19,631 nt of DNA from an uncultured Oscillospiraceae bacterium (GCA_944385265.1 CALWWO010000187.1:1-19631), one strand, 5' to 3'; shown: positions 1-7,079, numbered from the stretch's first letter. Notes: a model not told the origin generated them from the sequence alone. Numbers and translations are program-made.

Positions 1-142
1 CTAACAAATGGGGTGCAGTTCATTCATTTCGGGTTTTGAATTTTGCAGTATGCTTGCGAAAAATGAGCTTTTACACATAGAGAAAAGATTTATTAAAAAC
101 AAAAATCCGCCTGTGGTAGAAAACTCATAAAACTTAGATTTT
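1..142. other. Short non-coding stretch at the left edge
   Basis: This AT-rich stretch lies downstream of the leftmost minus-strand gene. I see no convincing reading frame or clean GC-rich hairpin with a T-run, so no terminator can be assigned to the alanyl-tRNA editing gene. T-rich runs on the minus strand (about 61–140) leave open a weak termination site. Confidence 0.4.
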
Positions 143-1300
143 TTAAGCTTTGCCGCCAAAATAATTTTCTATTGCGTCTCTTGTCGCTTTCAGAGCTCCC
201 TGTACCATTTTGGAAGTACCGCCTCCGCGCCCCGCAAGCGCCGAATTGAGCTGTGCTGCGAAGACCGTCATATCGTCGGTATTGCTGCCGATTATATACT
301 TGTACCCCTCGCCGTCTTTGCCTGAAAATGCAGCGCAGACTGCGCTGCGTGTTTCAAGCACACGGTTTACAAGCAACCGCATGCTGTCTGTATCAAGAGA
401 TGGGCAGAATACGCATACATATCGGCTGCCACCGTCTCCTATATTTTGCATATAAGCCGTGATCATATCGTTTTTCAGGGTAAAAATATGATTTTTGAGG
501 TTTTTGACCTCTTCAAGCATACGCAGTACAGCGTTTGCAGTTTCGTCAGGTTTTGCGGAGAGTAAAGAGGATATGCGGGCGTTGCTATCGTACTTGTTGC
601 GGTAATCTAAAAAAGCGTCGATCCCGCAGAGCATCGTTATTCTTGTCCCGCCGCGGTGCCGCATAGAGGATGTTATTTTAAGCATCCCGATCTCTCCCGT
701 ATGCGAGACGTGTGGAGCGCAGCACGCACACATGTCATATTCACCGATTTTGACTATACGGACGTCGTCAGACAGTTCCAGCTTGCTTCGGTAATCAAGC
801 TTTTTCAGTTCCGCATTCGACGGGAAAAACGCAGTGACAGGCACGTTTTCAAATATCGCCCTGTTAGCTGCAAGCTCCGCTTTTGTTAAATCCTCCGTAG
901 ACAGCTCTACGTTAAAATCTACCGTTACCGCGTCATGACCCATATGAAAGCCGACGTTATCGCACCTGAACATAGAGTGGAGAATGCCGGATAGGATATG
1001 CTCGCCCGAATGATTTTGCATTCTTTTAAAGCGCGTATCCCAGTCAATGGAACATTTGACGGTATCTCCCACGGCGAGCGGCGACAACGTATAATGGACG
1101 ATCTCGCCGCCTGTTATCTGCACGTCGCAAACGGCGATATCTCCGATAAGACCCATGTCTGCCGACTGCCCGCCGCCCTCAGGGAAAAATGCCGTTTTAT
1201 CGAGTGTGACTGCGTATTTATTGCCTGATTTGGCGCACGATAAAACCGTCGCGTCAAACGAGCGCATATGGCTGTCTTCATAGTAAAGCTTTCGTGTCAT
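143..1300 (-). CDS. Alanyl-tRNA editing protein (AlaX domain plus DHHA1)
   Basis: Trans-editing enzyme expected to hydrolyse mischarged Ser- or Gly-tRNA(Ala) in the cytoplasm. The 385-residue protein has the AlaRS-type editing domain in its N-terminal two thirds. Visible features are FFPEGGGQ (residues 38–45), the zinc/catalytic pair H97 and H101 (HSGEH), and a second metal pair C193 and H197 (C-x3-H). The C-terminal third is DHHA1-like, with a central helical stretch and the glycine-rich GRGGGTSK near residue 360. The length fits the long AlaX form, and there is no aminoacylation domain. The ATG has GGAG about 9 nt upstream. It is the last gene of a minus-strand group, 142 bp after the KdpD-like gene. 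The family call is firm; tRNA specificity is inferred from the family. Confidence 0.9.
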   Translation of the reverse strand: MTRKLYYEDSHMRSFDATVLSCAKSGNKYAVTLDKTAFFPEGGGQSADMGLIGDIAVCDVQITGGEIVHYTLSPLAVGDTVKCSIDWDTRFKRMQNHSGEHILSGILHSMFRCDNVGFHMGHDAVTVDFNVELSTEDLTKAELAANRAIFENVPVTAFFPSNAELKKLDYRSKLELSDDVRIVKIGEYDMCACCAPHVSHTGEIGMLKITSSMRHRGGTRITMLCGIDAFLDYRNKYDSNARISSLLSAKPDETANAVLRMLEEVKNLKNHIFTLKNDMITAYMQNIGDGGSRYVCVFCPSLDTDSMRLLVNRVLETRSAVCAAFSGKDGEGYKYIIGSNTDDMTVFAAQLNSALAGRGGGTSKMVQGALKATRDAIENYFGGKA

Positions 1301-1442
1301 GAGAGATATCTCCAGTCTGCCGCAGCGATCGCCGTAAAACAGCGGGTACGGGCGTGTTGTATAAAATCTGACGTCAAGAGCGATACGCCGGCAACGCTGT
1401 CATTTTCAACGTGCGGCAAAAACAAAAAACTTATACAGCGCG

Positions 1443-2123
1443 TTAATCAAAGTCGATTATCTCCGCATTGTCAAATCGCCGCATAAGCTCAAGACAGATA
1501 TCATGATGTATGGTGAGAGTTTTTAAACTCATATATCGCTGCAAAAAATCGCGCTCCATCTGCCTGGAAGAGAAAATCGCGCCGCTTTCAAATCTTTTTC
1601 TTATGACCTCAGGCGCCTGATTGAGAAAATATATCTTATCCGCATACTTGAGCACACGGTCCGGTATGACCGTTTTCTGCTTCAAGCGTGTTTTGGAGGC
1701 GCATAACAGGTTTATGTTTTTAAATTTCTGCAAATTAACGGTAGTGTATACGGATATCCCTCTATCGACTAGGGAGAGGATGCCCTCATACATAAAATGA
1801 CCCGGGCGGTAAGCGTTCGGAAGCGCCAGCTCATCGACCAGTGCGATTTCCGGCGAACGCCTCAATATAGCCCTTACGTCTAGCAAGGCTTCATTATGCG
1901 TGATAGGGCGGTCTATAGTGGGACGGAAATTTTCGACGCCTTTTAAGAGCGCGGCAAGCTCCGGGCGCTGCCTGTTCAGATAGCCGATCACTATGTCCCG
2001 CCCCTTTTTGCGCTCGTTTGCAAGAAGCGTGCACGCAAAATGCGTCTTGCCGGTACCGGGGGCGTACCCTGCGACGATCACAAGCTTGCCTCTTTTACGG
2101 CTTTTTTTGAAAAAGATCTTCAT
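1443..2123 (-). CDS. Stand-alone KdpD-type sensor domain (P-loop NTPase)
   Basis: The 226-residue protein matches the N-terminal cytoplasmic domain of the osmosensor kinase KdpD. It has a Walker A loop GYAPGTGKTH (residues 19–28), a Walker B-like segment ALVDELAL (about 94–101), the KdpD signature VYTTVNLQ (about 125–132) and VIPDRVLKYAD further on. In KdpD this domain precedes a USP domain, four TM helices and a histidine kinase; none is present, and no kdpFABC genes are in the window. The C-terminal 40 residues match nothing I know. The gene starts 17 bp after the Cys-rich membrane protein with no clear Shine-Dalgarno site, which suggests translational coupling. The role is unknown; ATP- or signal-dependent partner binding is a reasonable inference. 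It could also be annotated simply as a KdpD N-terminal-domain protein. Confidence 0.8.
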   Translation of the reverse strand: MKIFFKKSRKRGKLVIVAGYAPGTGKTHFACTLLANERKKGRDIVIGYLNRQRPELAALLKGVENFRPTIDRPITHNEALLDVRAILRRSPEIALVDELALPNAYRPGHFMYEGILSLVDRGISVYTTVNLQKFKNINLLCASKTRLKQKTVIPDRVLKYADKIYFLNQAPEVIRKRFESGAIFSSRQMERDFLQRYMSLKTLTIHHDICLELMRRFDNAEIIDFD

Positions 2124-2140
2124 ACGTTTGAGCGGCGCAG

Positions 2141-3355
2141 CTAACGTGTAGAAGAAGTCCCGGCACCTCCGCTGGAGGCGCTTACGCTGCTGCTGTTACT
2201 GGCGTCCGGCGTCTGCGTCTGAGCGATCTCATAGTCAAGCTCGATCGAGCATTGATATGAGCGGGAACCGCAATCCTCGCATGTAAAGGTGAGAATGCCC
2301 GTATTACTGTTGTAATTATACGACGCCGCCCTGTGCGCGACATCCGGAGAGTCGACTGCCGCCGAATATTTGCAGACGGAGCAAATCTTTTTAACGCTTA
2401 TCATGTAATACTGGATATTACCGGAGTTATCGGTCATCCCGGTGATGAAAGCAGTATTTGCAAAGTCATGAGCGACGGAGACTTTTTCGCCGCACACGGT
2501 GCAGGTATATTCATGCGTATTCGCAGTCACCTGGACTTTGGAATTGTCACAGACGTGACCTGTGGCTTTATCGCCGGATTCCGTATATGTATCACCGCAG
2601 TTTTTGCATGTATATGTTGTAAACCCGTCCACGGTGCAGGTGGGTTTTGTCTCGACCGCTTCGTAATCATGTTCTACCGGCTCGGTAGCCTCTATGTATG
2701 TCTCGCCGCATGAACACTCGTAAATTATAAAGCCGTTTTTCCCGCAGGAGGATGACTCCTCCTTAATTTTAAAATCGTGGACGTGTTCGGTGTGAAGGCT
2801 GTCATCCACCTCGTTTATAAGGCGTATTTTCAGGTACGCTAAAGCGTCCGTATTATCATAGTTATACTGATTAAGCGAGCATATGCAGTAGACGTGCTGT
2901 CCCTTGTAAAGAGTGATCGTGCCGTCCGTTATAGTTGCCGGCTCAAAATTTTTCATCATGTAATTTGCACCGAATTGATATGCCTTGTCGAAGACATAGA
3001 TGCTCCAGGAGACTTCGATTTCCGAATCAGCCAGATTCACCGCTGTAAATTTATAGCTGCCGGATCTTTCGACTATAAACGAGTGCTCCCCGAATGTGTC
3101 GGTACTAAACGGAACGGCGGTTATTACGGTATTGTCGTTTTCAATGTCGGAGTTCATTATACGCTCTAGTCTTTCGGCGTCGGTTTCAGCCTCCGCAGTA
3201 CTATCCGAGGAAGTCTCCGTACTAGTATCGGTATTATCTGAAGAATATGGGTCTCCATAAGCCGCAAATCCTTGAAATACAAGCACTATAAACAATATAA
3301 ACGTGGCTGCGCTAACGCTGAGAATATAATATTTGTTTGCAAGAAGTTTTTTCAT
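2141..3355 (-). CDS. Membrane-anchored or secreted Cys-rich repeat protein
   Basis: I do not recognise a function. The 404 residues begin with a short basic start and one hydrophobic helix (about 10–33), a signal peptide or N-terminal anchor. An acidic Ser/Thr-rich linker (about 36–60) follows, then a beta-rich domain (about 70–185). From about 195 come repeated zinc-ribbon-like modules with paired cysteines (CSCG, CKNCGDTY, CTVCG, CSVC, CEDCG), separated by H-D-Y/F and T-C-x-V-D-G-F motifs. Such modules are common in surface proteins of gut Clostridia. The tail is a low-complexity Ser-rich stretch ending in Arg, without a visible LPxTG. The ATG has GGAG about 7 nt upstream. It sits 48 bp after birA and 17 bp before the KdpD-like gene, probably cotranscribed. 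The surface location is inferred. Confidence 0.75.
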   Translation of the reverse strand: MKKLLANKYYILSVSAATFILFIVLVFQGFAAYGDPYSSDNTDTSTETSSDSTAEAETDAERLERIMNSDIENDNTVITAVPFSTDTFGEHSFIVERSGSYKFTAVNLADSEIEVSWSIYVFDKAYQFGANYMMKNFEPATITDGTITLYKGQHVYCICSLNQYNYDNTDALAYLKIRLINEVDDSLHTEHVHDFKIKEESSSCGKNGFIIYECSCGETYIEATEPVEHDYEAVETKPTCTVDGFTTYTCKNCGDTYTESGDKATGHVCDNSKVQVTANTHEYTCTVCGEKVSVAHDFANTAFITGMTDNSGNIQYYMISVKKICSVCKYSAAVDSPDVAHRAASYNYNSNTGILTFTCEDCGSRSYQCSIELDYEIAQTQTPDASNSSSVSASSGGAGTSSTR

Positions 3356-3403
3356 TTTAGTTCTCCATGATGAGTTTGTATGCGCTAAAAATGTACGCAG
3401 GGA

Positions 3404-4183
3404 TTAAAAACGTATGCTAACTTCTCCTGCATTTATTGTTTGCATTATCCCGTCGCGCTCGACTACAAGAGCGGCAGAGTCGGTAATTTGACGCGCTACG
3501 GCGTCGAAAGTTTCACCTGAGCGGACAATTTTCACTTTTTTCCCGAGAATCACGGAACGGCGCCTATATTCTTCCATGTACGAAAGAGTAGCTACTTCAT
3601 CTGTAAAATACAGGAATCTGTTAAGTATTTCAGCAATAAGCTCATTTCTTGAAATTTGCCGCCCGCTTTCATCCTCGACAGAGGATATTACCCCCTTTAG
3701 ATCATACGGAATATCGGTATGCAGGACGTTTATGCCTATGCCGGAAATAACATATTCAGGAATGCAGCTAAGCGGGTCGGCGGCGCTTTCGGTCAAAATA
3801 CCGCATATTTTTTTGCCGTTCATAAACAGATCGTTGACCCATTTTATTCCCACATGGCAGCCGCACAGCTTTTCAACGGCTTCAGCCACGGCGACGGCGG
3901 AAAAGGATGTGACTGCTGCAGACTGAGCCACGCTTATTGAGGGACGTAAAATCACGGTCATATATATACCGCATCCGGCCGGGGAAAAAAACGCCCGCCC
4001 AAATCTTCCGTGCCCGGCGGACTGGTGATCCGCGATCACGACGGTGAGATCTTGAGCCCCGGATTTCACAAGCTCTTTTGCGCGCAGGTTTGTAGAGTCA
4101 ATAGAATCATGTATCTCAAAAACAGGTTGAAAACCTGGCGGCATATGAGATTTTATCAAATCCTCGGAAATGTTGTCGCCCAT
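3404..4183 (-). CDS. birA: Biotin–[acetyl-CoA-carboxylase] ligase, short form without DNA-binding domain
   Basis: Cytoplasmic enzyme that makes biotinyl-AMP and transfers biotin to a lysine of biotin carboxyl carrier proteins. In the 259 residues I see DSTN (29–32), the biotin/ATP loop as GHGRFGR (57–63; usually GRGRxGR), KWVND (114–118) and GKKICGILTE (123–132), followed by the small C-terminal SH3-like domain. The winged-helix domain of bifunctional BirA is absent, so this enzyme should not act as its own repressor. The ATG is preceded by AAGGAG at good spacing. It is the first gene of the leftward group and has an unusual 5' region with a palindrome and ATTTTATC repeats. The ligase call is secure. 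The Arg-to-His change at residue 58 in the loop is notable but need not abolish activity. Confidence 0.92.
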   Translation of the reverse strand: MGDNISEDLIKSHMPPGFQPVFEIHDSIDSTNLRAKELVKSGAQDLTVVIADHQSAGHGRFGRAFFSPAGCGIYMTVILRPSISVAQSAAVTSFSAVAVAEAVEKLCGCHVGIKWVNDLFMNGKKICGILTESAADPLSCIPEYVISGIGINVLHTDIPYDLKGVISSVEDESGRQISRNELIAEILNRFLYFTDEVATLSYMEEYRRRSVILGKKVKIVRSGETFDAVARQITDSAALVVERDGIMQTINAGEVSIRF

Positions 4184-4259
4184 ATAGAGTATCTCCTTAA
4201 AGACCGTATCTGAATTATTTTATCATACATGCTCCGCAGGCAGGATAAAATGTGCCGTA

Positions 4260-4292
4260 TTTTCCGGTCGCCGCTGCAAGCGGCGAGGAAAA
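4260..4292. repeat. GC-rich hairpin with extended stem upstream of birA
   Basis: The core is an 8-bp perfect stem, TCGCCGCT and AGCGGCGA, around a GCA loop (4268–4286). It extends through a 2-nt bulge into TTTTCC pairing with GGAAAA, giving about 14 pairs. Neither strand has a T-run after the stem, so it is not a typical intrinsic terminator. It would lie in the 5' leader of birA only if the promoter is further upstream. Its function is unknown. Confidence 0.55.
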
Positions 4293-4307
4293 GGGCTTAG
4301 ATCTCAA

Positions 4308-4337
4308 ATAAAATATCTGTTCTAACGGATATTTTAT
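4308..4337. repeat. 30-bp near-perfect palindrome, possible operator
   Basis: The arms ATAAAATATC and GATATTTTAT are perfect 10-bp reverse complements. They flank TGTTCTAACG, which itself pairs except for the outermost T/G and the central CT. The AT-rich, nearly continuous dyad fits a dimeric repressor site better than a terminator. The right half continues into ATTTTATCATA, an element found again at 4217–4227 in the same orientation. The site is about 125 bp upstream of birA. The regulator is unknown. Confidence 0.5.
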
Positions 4338-4436
4338 CATATATGTCAATCACAGGACAGCGGAAGAGCTAAAGAAAAAACTACGGTGCGCGCCAGCTGT
4401 TGTACCGTTTCCCTCAGAAGAACACGGAGCATGAAA

Positions 4437-4466
4437 AGAGGTGGACGAGAACGCCCCGCCACCTCT
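4437..4466 (-). terminator. Rho-independent terminator of the DUF4364 gene
   Basis: Read on the minus strand, an 8-bp perfect stem (AGAGGTGG at 4437–4444 with CCACCTCT at 4459–4466) is followed at once by a short T-run (A-run at 4434–4437 on the plus strand). It begins about 15 bp after the DUF4364 stop codon. The loop is GC-rich and 14 nt long. Confidence 0.75.
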
Positions 4467-4480
4467 GTTTTATCGGAATT

Positions 4481-5008
4481 TTAATTATCCTCGGTAAGCA
4501 TTTCCAGTATTTTGTTATAGACGCTTTCGGCGTTTTTCCTGAATTTGTTTTCAATAAATACTGCCTGATCCTCGCTCCCAACGGTAAGCTCCATCGAGAT
4601 TATGTTGCTGATACCGTCGGACAGAGCCAGATCGACTACATATCCGCTGCGGTTTTTGTACTCATGGGATGTGCTTATAAGCGCGTCGCGCTTTTGATGC
4701 TGAGCTTGGATATTTGTGCTTTTTTCCGCTTTTATTCTGACGGAATAAGGCAGGCTGGACTCTGTTATCTCGCCGTTTCTGCGTCCCTTTTCGGTTATCG
4801 AGTACATCCCGTCTGAATAGTAGATATGCCCCGTATCCACAAGCTCTGCGACGCATTCGGCAAAATCGAAATAACTGATGCCGTCGTCACATATGACGAG
4901 TTCGGCAAGCGTCGGCAAATCTACGCTCTCCGGCAGCCTGCGCAATACGAACAGAATAAGTATTTTGATGTCTATTTTATCGCGGATAAAACCGAATCTT
5001 TCCTCCAT
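4481..5008 (-). CDS. DUF4364 family protein, predicted winged-helix regulator
   Basis: The 175-residue protein fits the DUF4364 family of Clostridia, small proteins thought to carry a winged-helix fold; the function is not known. The N-terminal part (about 10–75) reads as helix-turn-helix plus wing: a DIKILILFVL helix, a TLAELVICDD segment, a GHIYYSDGMYSITEKGR wing. The C-terminal half is alpha/beta. I placed the start at the ATG at 5008, preceded by GGAG, because the family usually begins just before this D-K-x-D-I-K-I-L segment. The frame stays open 36 codons further upstream but with unrelated sequence. The gene has its own terminator and a possible -10 box about 100 bp upstream, so it is probably a single-gene unit. 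Confidence 0.8.
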   Translation of the reverse strand: MEERFGFIRDKIDIKILILFVLRRLPESVDLPTLAELVICDDGISYFDFAECVAELVDTGHIYYSDGMYSITEKGRRNGEITESSLPYSVRIKAEKSTNIQAQHQKRDALISTSHEYKNRSGYVVDLALSDGISNIISMELTVGSEDQAVFIENKFRKNAESVYNKILEMLTEDN

Positions 5009-5104
5009 AATCGTCTCCGTTCCTATATAAAGGTCACAAATAAAGCATTTTAAAATTTGCCCTCGCCGTTTTTTACGACCGGCAGAAGCTTTAGATTTTA
5101 TTCC

Positions 5105-5110
5105 ATTATA
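5105..5110 (-). promoter_or_regulatory. Possible -10 box for the DUF4364 gene
   Basis: A perfect TATAAT on the minus strand lies about 100 bp upstream of the chosen start. The -35 region at a 16–17 bp spacing is only T-rich and matches TTGACA poorly, so this is a tentative promoter. I see no clear terminator for the upstream pseudouridine synthase gene, so readthrough is possible. Confidence 0.4.
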
Positions 5111-5169
5111 ATACAAAAATTCCCAATAAAAAAGCCTGCGGAGCGAGAAAATTTTAAGTCTGAAACAGC

Positions 5170-6141
5170 TTATTCAATAACAAACGACGGGAAATATTTA
5201 TCCACAAAGCTGATCTCGCCGACTGCAAAGCTTTTGGTATTTAAGTAATTTAAGATGCCCGCGTCAGTTTTGAACGAGAAAGTGAGCTTATAAGAGCACA
5301 ACGCTTGCTTTTTTTCGCGATATATCCTGTTTTCTCTATCCGCTCCGTATTTCCCATCACCGAGCAGAGGAGCGCCGACGGCAGCGAGCTGTACGCGTAT
5401 CTGATGCGTGCGCCCCGTAAGCAGTCTGCATCTGACAAGCGACAGTCCGTTTTTGTATGCGAGCGTCTCATATTCGGTTAATGCGGTCTTCGCGCCTTTT
5501 ACAGGGCTTTTTTTAACATATACCTGATTTTTGGATGCGTCTTTAAACAGGAAATCCGAAAGCGTGCCGTTTTTAGGCGTAAGTTTTCCGCAGGCAATAC
5601 AAAGATAAAGCTTATCGATCTCTCGCTGCTTGATCTTATCGTTCATTATTTTCAGAGCTTCAGCGTTTTTCGCTGCGATAACGATACCGCTCGTGTTGCG
5701 GTCGATGCGATTGCAAAGGGCGGGCGCGAAGGAGTTTTCCTCTTTTGGCAGCCACTCGTGCTTTTGATAAAGATATGCCTGTATTCGGGCGATGAGCGTG
5801 TCATATGACCATGAGCCGTCAGAATGGCACAGTACGCCGGCGGGCTTATCTACAAGCAGGATGTTTTCGTCCTCGTATACTATGCTGAGATTCGGCGACG
5901 AAACGACCAGGTATGCATTTTCATCGGACGGCTTTTGAAAAAACTCGTCGTTTACGTACATTTGAACGGTGTCGCCCTCGACAAGGCGTGTATCTCTTTT
6001 TGCGCCCTTGCTATTGACTTTTATCCGTTTCAGGCGTATATATTTCTGAGTAAGAGAGGCGGGCAGCAGCGGAGCCGCTTTTGAAGCAAAGCGGTCGAGA
6101 CGCTGACCGGCGTCGTTTTTCCTGATGACAAATTCACGCAA
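5170..6141 (-). CDS. RluA-family 23S rRNA/tRNA pseudouridine synthase (RluC/RluD type)
   Basis: Isomerises uridine to pseudouridine in structured RNA, most likely 23S rRNA. From the chosen start the protein has 323 residues: an S4 RNA-binding domain (about 10–65, with RLDRF and KYIRLKRIKVN) and then the RluA catalytic domain. The catalytic motif reads N-R-I-D-R-N-T-S-G (144–152), with Asp147 as the expected nucleophile; the usual His before R is Asn. LTGRTHQIRVQL and GDGKYG follow in the expected order. I chose the TTG at 6141 because AGGTGATC, a perfect match to the 16S 3' end, sits just upstream; an in-frame TTG at 6156 has no such site. M-R-E-F-V-I-R-K-N-D also looks like the usual family start. 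A strong promoter precedes it. The target uridine cannot be read from sequence. Confidence 0.88.
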   Translation of the reverse strand: MREFVIRKNDAGQRLDRFASKAAPLLPASLTQKYIRLKRIKVNSKGAKRDTRLVEGDTVQMYVNDEFFQKPSDENAYLVVSSPNLSIVYEDENILLVDKPAGVLCHSDGSWSYDTLIARIQAYLYQKHEWLPKEENSFAPALCNRIDRNTSGIVIAAKNAEALKIMNDKIKQREIDKLYLCIACGKLTPKNGTLSDFLFKDASKNQVYVKKSPVKGAKTALTEYETLAYKNGLSLVRCRLLTGRTHQIRVQLAAVGAPLLGDGKYGADRENRIYREKKQALCSYKLTFSFKTDAGILNYLNTKSFAVGEISFVDKYFPSFVIE

Positions 6142-6144
6142 ATT

Positions 6145-6152
6145 GATCACCT
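6145..6152 (-). promoter_or_regulatory. Ribosome binding site that fixes the pseudouridine synthase start
   Basis: On the minus strand the sequence AGGTGATC matches eight consecutive positions of the canonical anti-Shine-Dalgarno complement, extending past the usual GGAGG core. It ends 3 nt before the TTG at 6141, and the AGGTG core ends 6 nt before it. This makes the 6141 TTG start far more likely than the TTG at 6156 or the GTG at 6150, which overlaps the site. Confidence 0.7.
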
Positions 6153-6199
6153 GCAAAGCAATTTTATTTTGATGTTTTAAATCATTTTTGGGTACAAAA

Positions 6200-6228
6200 A
6201 TTATATTCTATGCAGGTGAATTTGTAAA
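6200..6228 (-). promoter_or_regulatory. Sigma-A-type promoter for the pseudouridine synthase gene
   Basis: On the minus strand, TTTACA (6223–6228), a 17-bp spacer and a perfect TATAAT (6200–6205). The predicted transcript start near 6193 gives a leader of about 50 nt. The element TGCAGGTGA (6211–6219) lies in the spacer and recurs inverted at 6147–6155. Confidence 0.75.
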
Positions 6229-6253
6229 GAAAACAAAAAATATTAAATATCAT

Positions 6254-6282
6254 TTGACATTGCGTGCTTTTTGGCTTATAAT
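6254..6282 (+). promoter_or_regulatory. Consensus sigma-A promoter for the DUF177–rpmF operon
   Basis: TTGACA (6254–6259) and TATAAT (6277–6282) are both perfect consensus boxes, with the optimal 17-bp spacer. Transcription should start near 6289, leaving a leader of about 20 nt before the DUF177 start. It is divergent from the pseudouridine synthase promoter, with the two -35 boxes about 25 bp apart. A very strong promoter fits a ribosomal protein gene. Confidence 0.9.
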
Positions 6283-6308
6283 GTCATAGCGACTGTGTGA
6301 GGTGTAAT

Positions 6309-6806
6309 ATGCGGTTAAATCTTCATGAGGTAATTGGGAATCCGGGGAAAAGCGTGGATTTTTCCTATCAGCCCGATTTGTCGGCGCTGGAATTTGAAAG
6401 TGTAAAAGCTATCCACAGCCCGGTTACCGCAGAGGGTCGCGTATATAATTCCGCCGGCGTGTTGAAGCTTGAGGGCACCCTGCACGTGGATATGACGTGT
6501 ATTTGCGCTAGATGCCTTAAAGAGTTTGAGCGTAGCATGCTGCTTCCGCTTAACGCTGTTTTGGCTGACGGGGCGGAGGATGAGGAAAATCCCGATATAT
6601 TTCTCCTTGACGGGGATTATATAGATTTGGATGAGGTGGTCATAACTGCCTTTGTCCTTGATGTGGAGCAGAGATATCTTTGCAGAGAAGACTGCAAGGG
6701 TCTGTGTTCCAAATGTGGTAAAGATTTAAACGACGGTCCGTGCTCCTGCGCGGTAGATACGGATCCCAGGCTGGCTGTCTTAGGGCAGCTCTTGGAGAAT
6801 AATTAA
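6309..6806 (+). CDS. DUF177 / YceD family protein
   Basis: Small protein of the YceD/DUF177 family, which is nearly always encoded directly upstream of rpmF. A role in rRNA or large-subunit metabolism has been linked to the family in plants and bacteria, but the biochemistry is unclear. The 165 residues carry two cysteine clusters: C64, C66, C69 (CICARC) and C125, C129, C133, C136 with C145 and C147, suggesting metal binding. An acidic stretch (about 88–108) lies between them. I chose the ATG at 6309 because GAGGTG precedes it at good spacing; a GTG at 6297 is in frame but overlaps that site. It is followed 14 bp later by rpmF and should be expressed with it from the consensus promoter. Confidence 0.88.
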   Translation: MRLNLHEVIGNPGKSVDFSYQPDLSALEFESVKAIHSPVTAEGRVYNSAGVLKLEGTLHVDMTCICARCLKEFERSMLLPLNAVLADGAEDEENPDIFLLDGDYIDLDEVVITAFVLDVEQRYLCREDCKGLCSKCGKDLNDGPCSCAVDTDPRLAVLGQLLENN

Positions 6807-6820
6807 CAGGAGGTGTCATT

Positions 6821-7006
6821 ATGGCGGTTCCAAAAAGGAAAGTATCAAAAGCGAGAAGAGATAAGAGACGTAATTCTCATTGGAAACTCACGATACCGGG
6901 CATTGTAAAATGTCCTGAATGCGGCGCTATGCGTCTGCCGCACAGAGCGTGCAGAGCTTGCGGCAAATATAACGGGCGCGAGGTTCTCAAAGTCGAAGAG
7001 AAATAA
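6821..7006 (+). CDS. rpmF: 50S ribosomal protein L32, zinc-binding form
   Basis: Component of the large ribosomal subunit. The 61-residue basic protein starts [10 protein letters not shown] and contains the four-cysteine zinc motif (C31, C34, C44, C47) of the zinc-dependent L32 type. Length and motif are typical. AGGAGG precedes the ATG at good spacing. It is the second gene of the DUF177–rpmF operon and is followed by a strong terminator hairpin. In many bacteria plsX follows rpmF, but here a DUF512 gene does. Confidence 0.97.
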   Translation: MAVPKRKVSKARRDKRRNSHWKLTIPGIVKCPECGAMRLPHRACRACGKYNGREVLKVEEK

Positions 7007-7017
7007 CTCAAACATAA

Positions 7018-7039
7018 ACACTCTTCAAAAAGAGGGTGT
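7018..7039 (+). other. Hairpin that competes with the rpmF terminator stem
   Basis: ACACTCTT (7018–7025) can pair with GAGGGTGT (7032–7039) through 8 pairs including two G·U. The shorter CTCTT/AAGAG hairpin is an alternative. Because 7033–7039 is also the 5' arm of the following terminator, the two structures exclude each other. This is the geometry of an antiterminator or readthrough control, but it may be fortuitous. Confidence 0.4.
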
Positions 7040-7079
7040 CTCGAATCACAGCGGAGAGCGATGTTTCGAGATGCCCTTT
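7031..7079 (+). terminator. Intrinsic terminator after rpmF
   Basis: AGGGTGTCTCGAA (7033–7045) pairs with TTCGAGATGCCCT (7065–7077) over 13 bp, including two G·U pairs, around a 19-nt loop. It is followed by the T-rich TTATATTTTTATC. It separates the highly expressed rpmF from the DUF512–der–mrnC–rqcH genes. I see no good promoter between it and the DUF512 start, so downstream genes may depend on partial readthrough. Confidence 0.75.

Larger units (their letters stand above)
4184..4480. other. 297-bp intergenic region between birA and the DUF4364 gene
   Basis: No coding region is supported here. Reading left to right, it holds the birA ribosome binding site, an ATTTTATC/GATAAAAT inverted pair (4217–4224 and 4244–4251), a GC-rich hairpin (4260–4292), a 30-bp near-palindrome (4308–4337) and the terminator of the DUF4364 gene (4437–4466). 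The birA promoter must lie here. Candidate -10 boxes on the minus strand (TATGAT or TAAAAT near 4217–4227) overlap one of the repeats, but I find no good -35. Confidence 0.6.
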
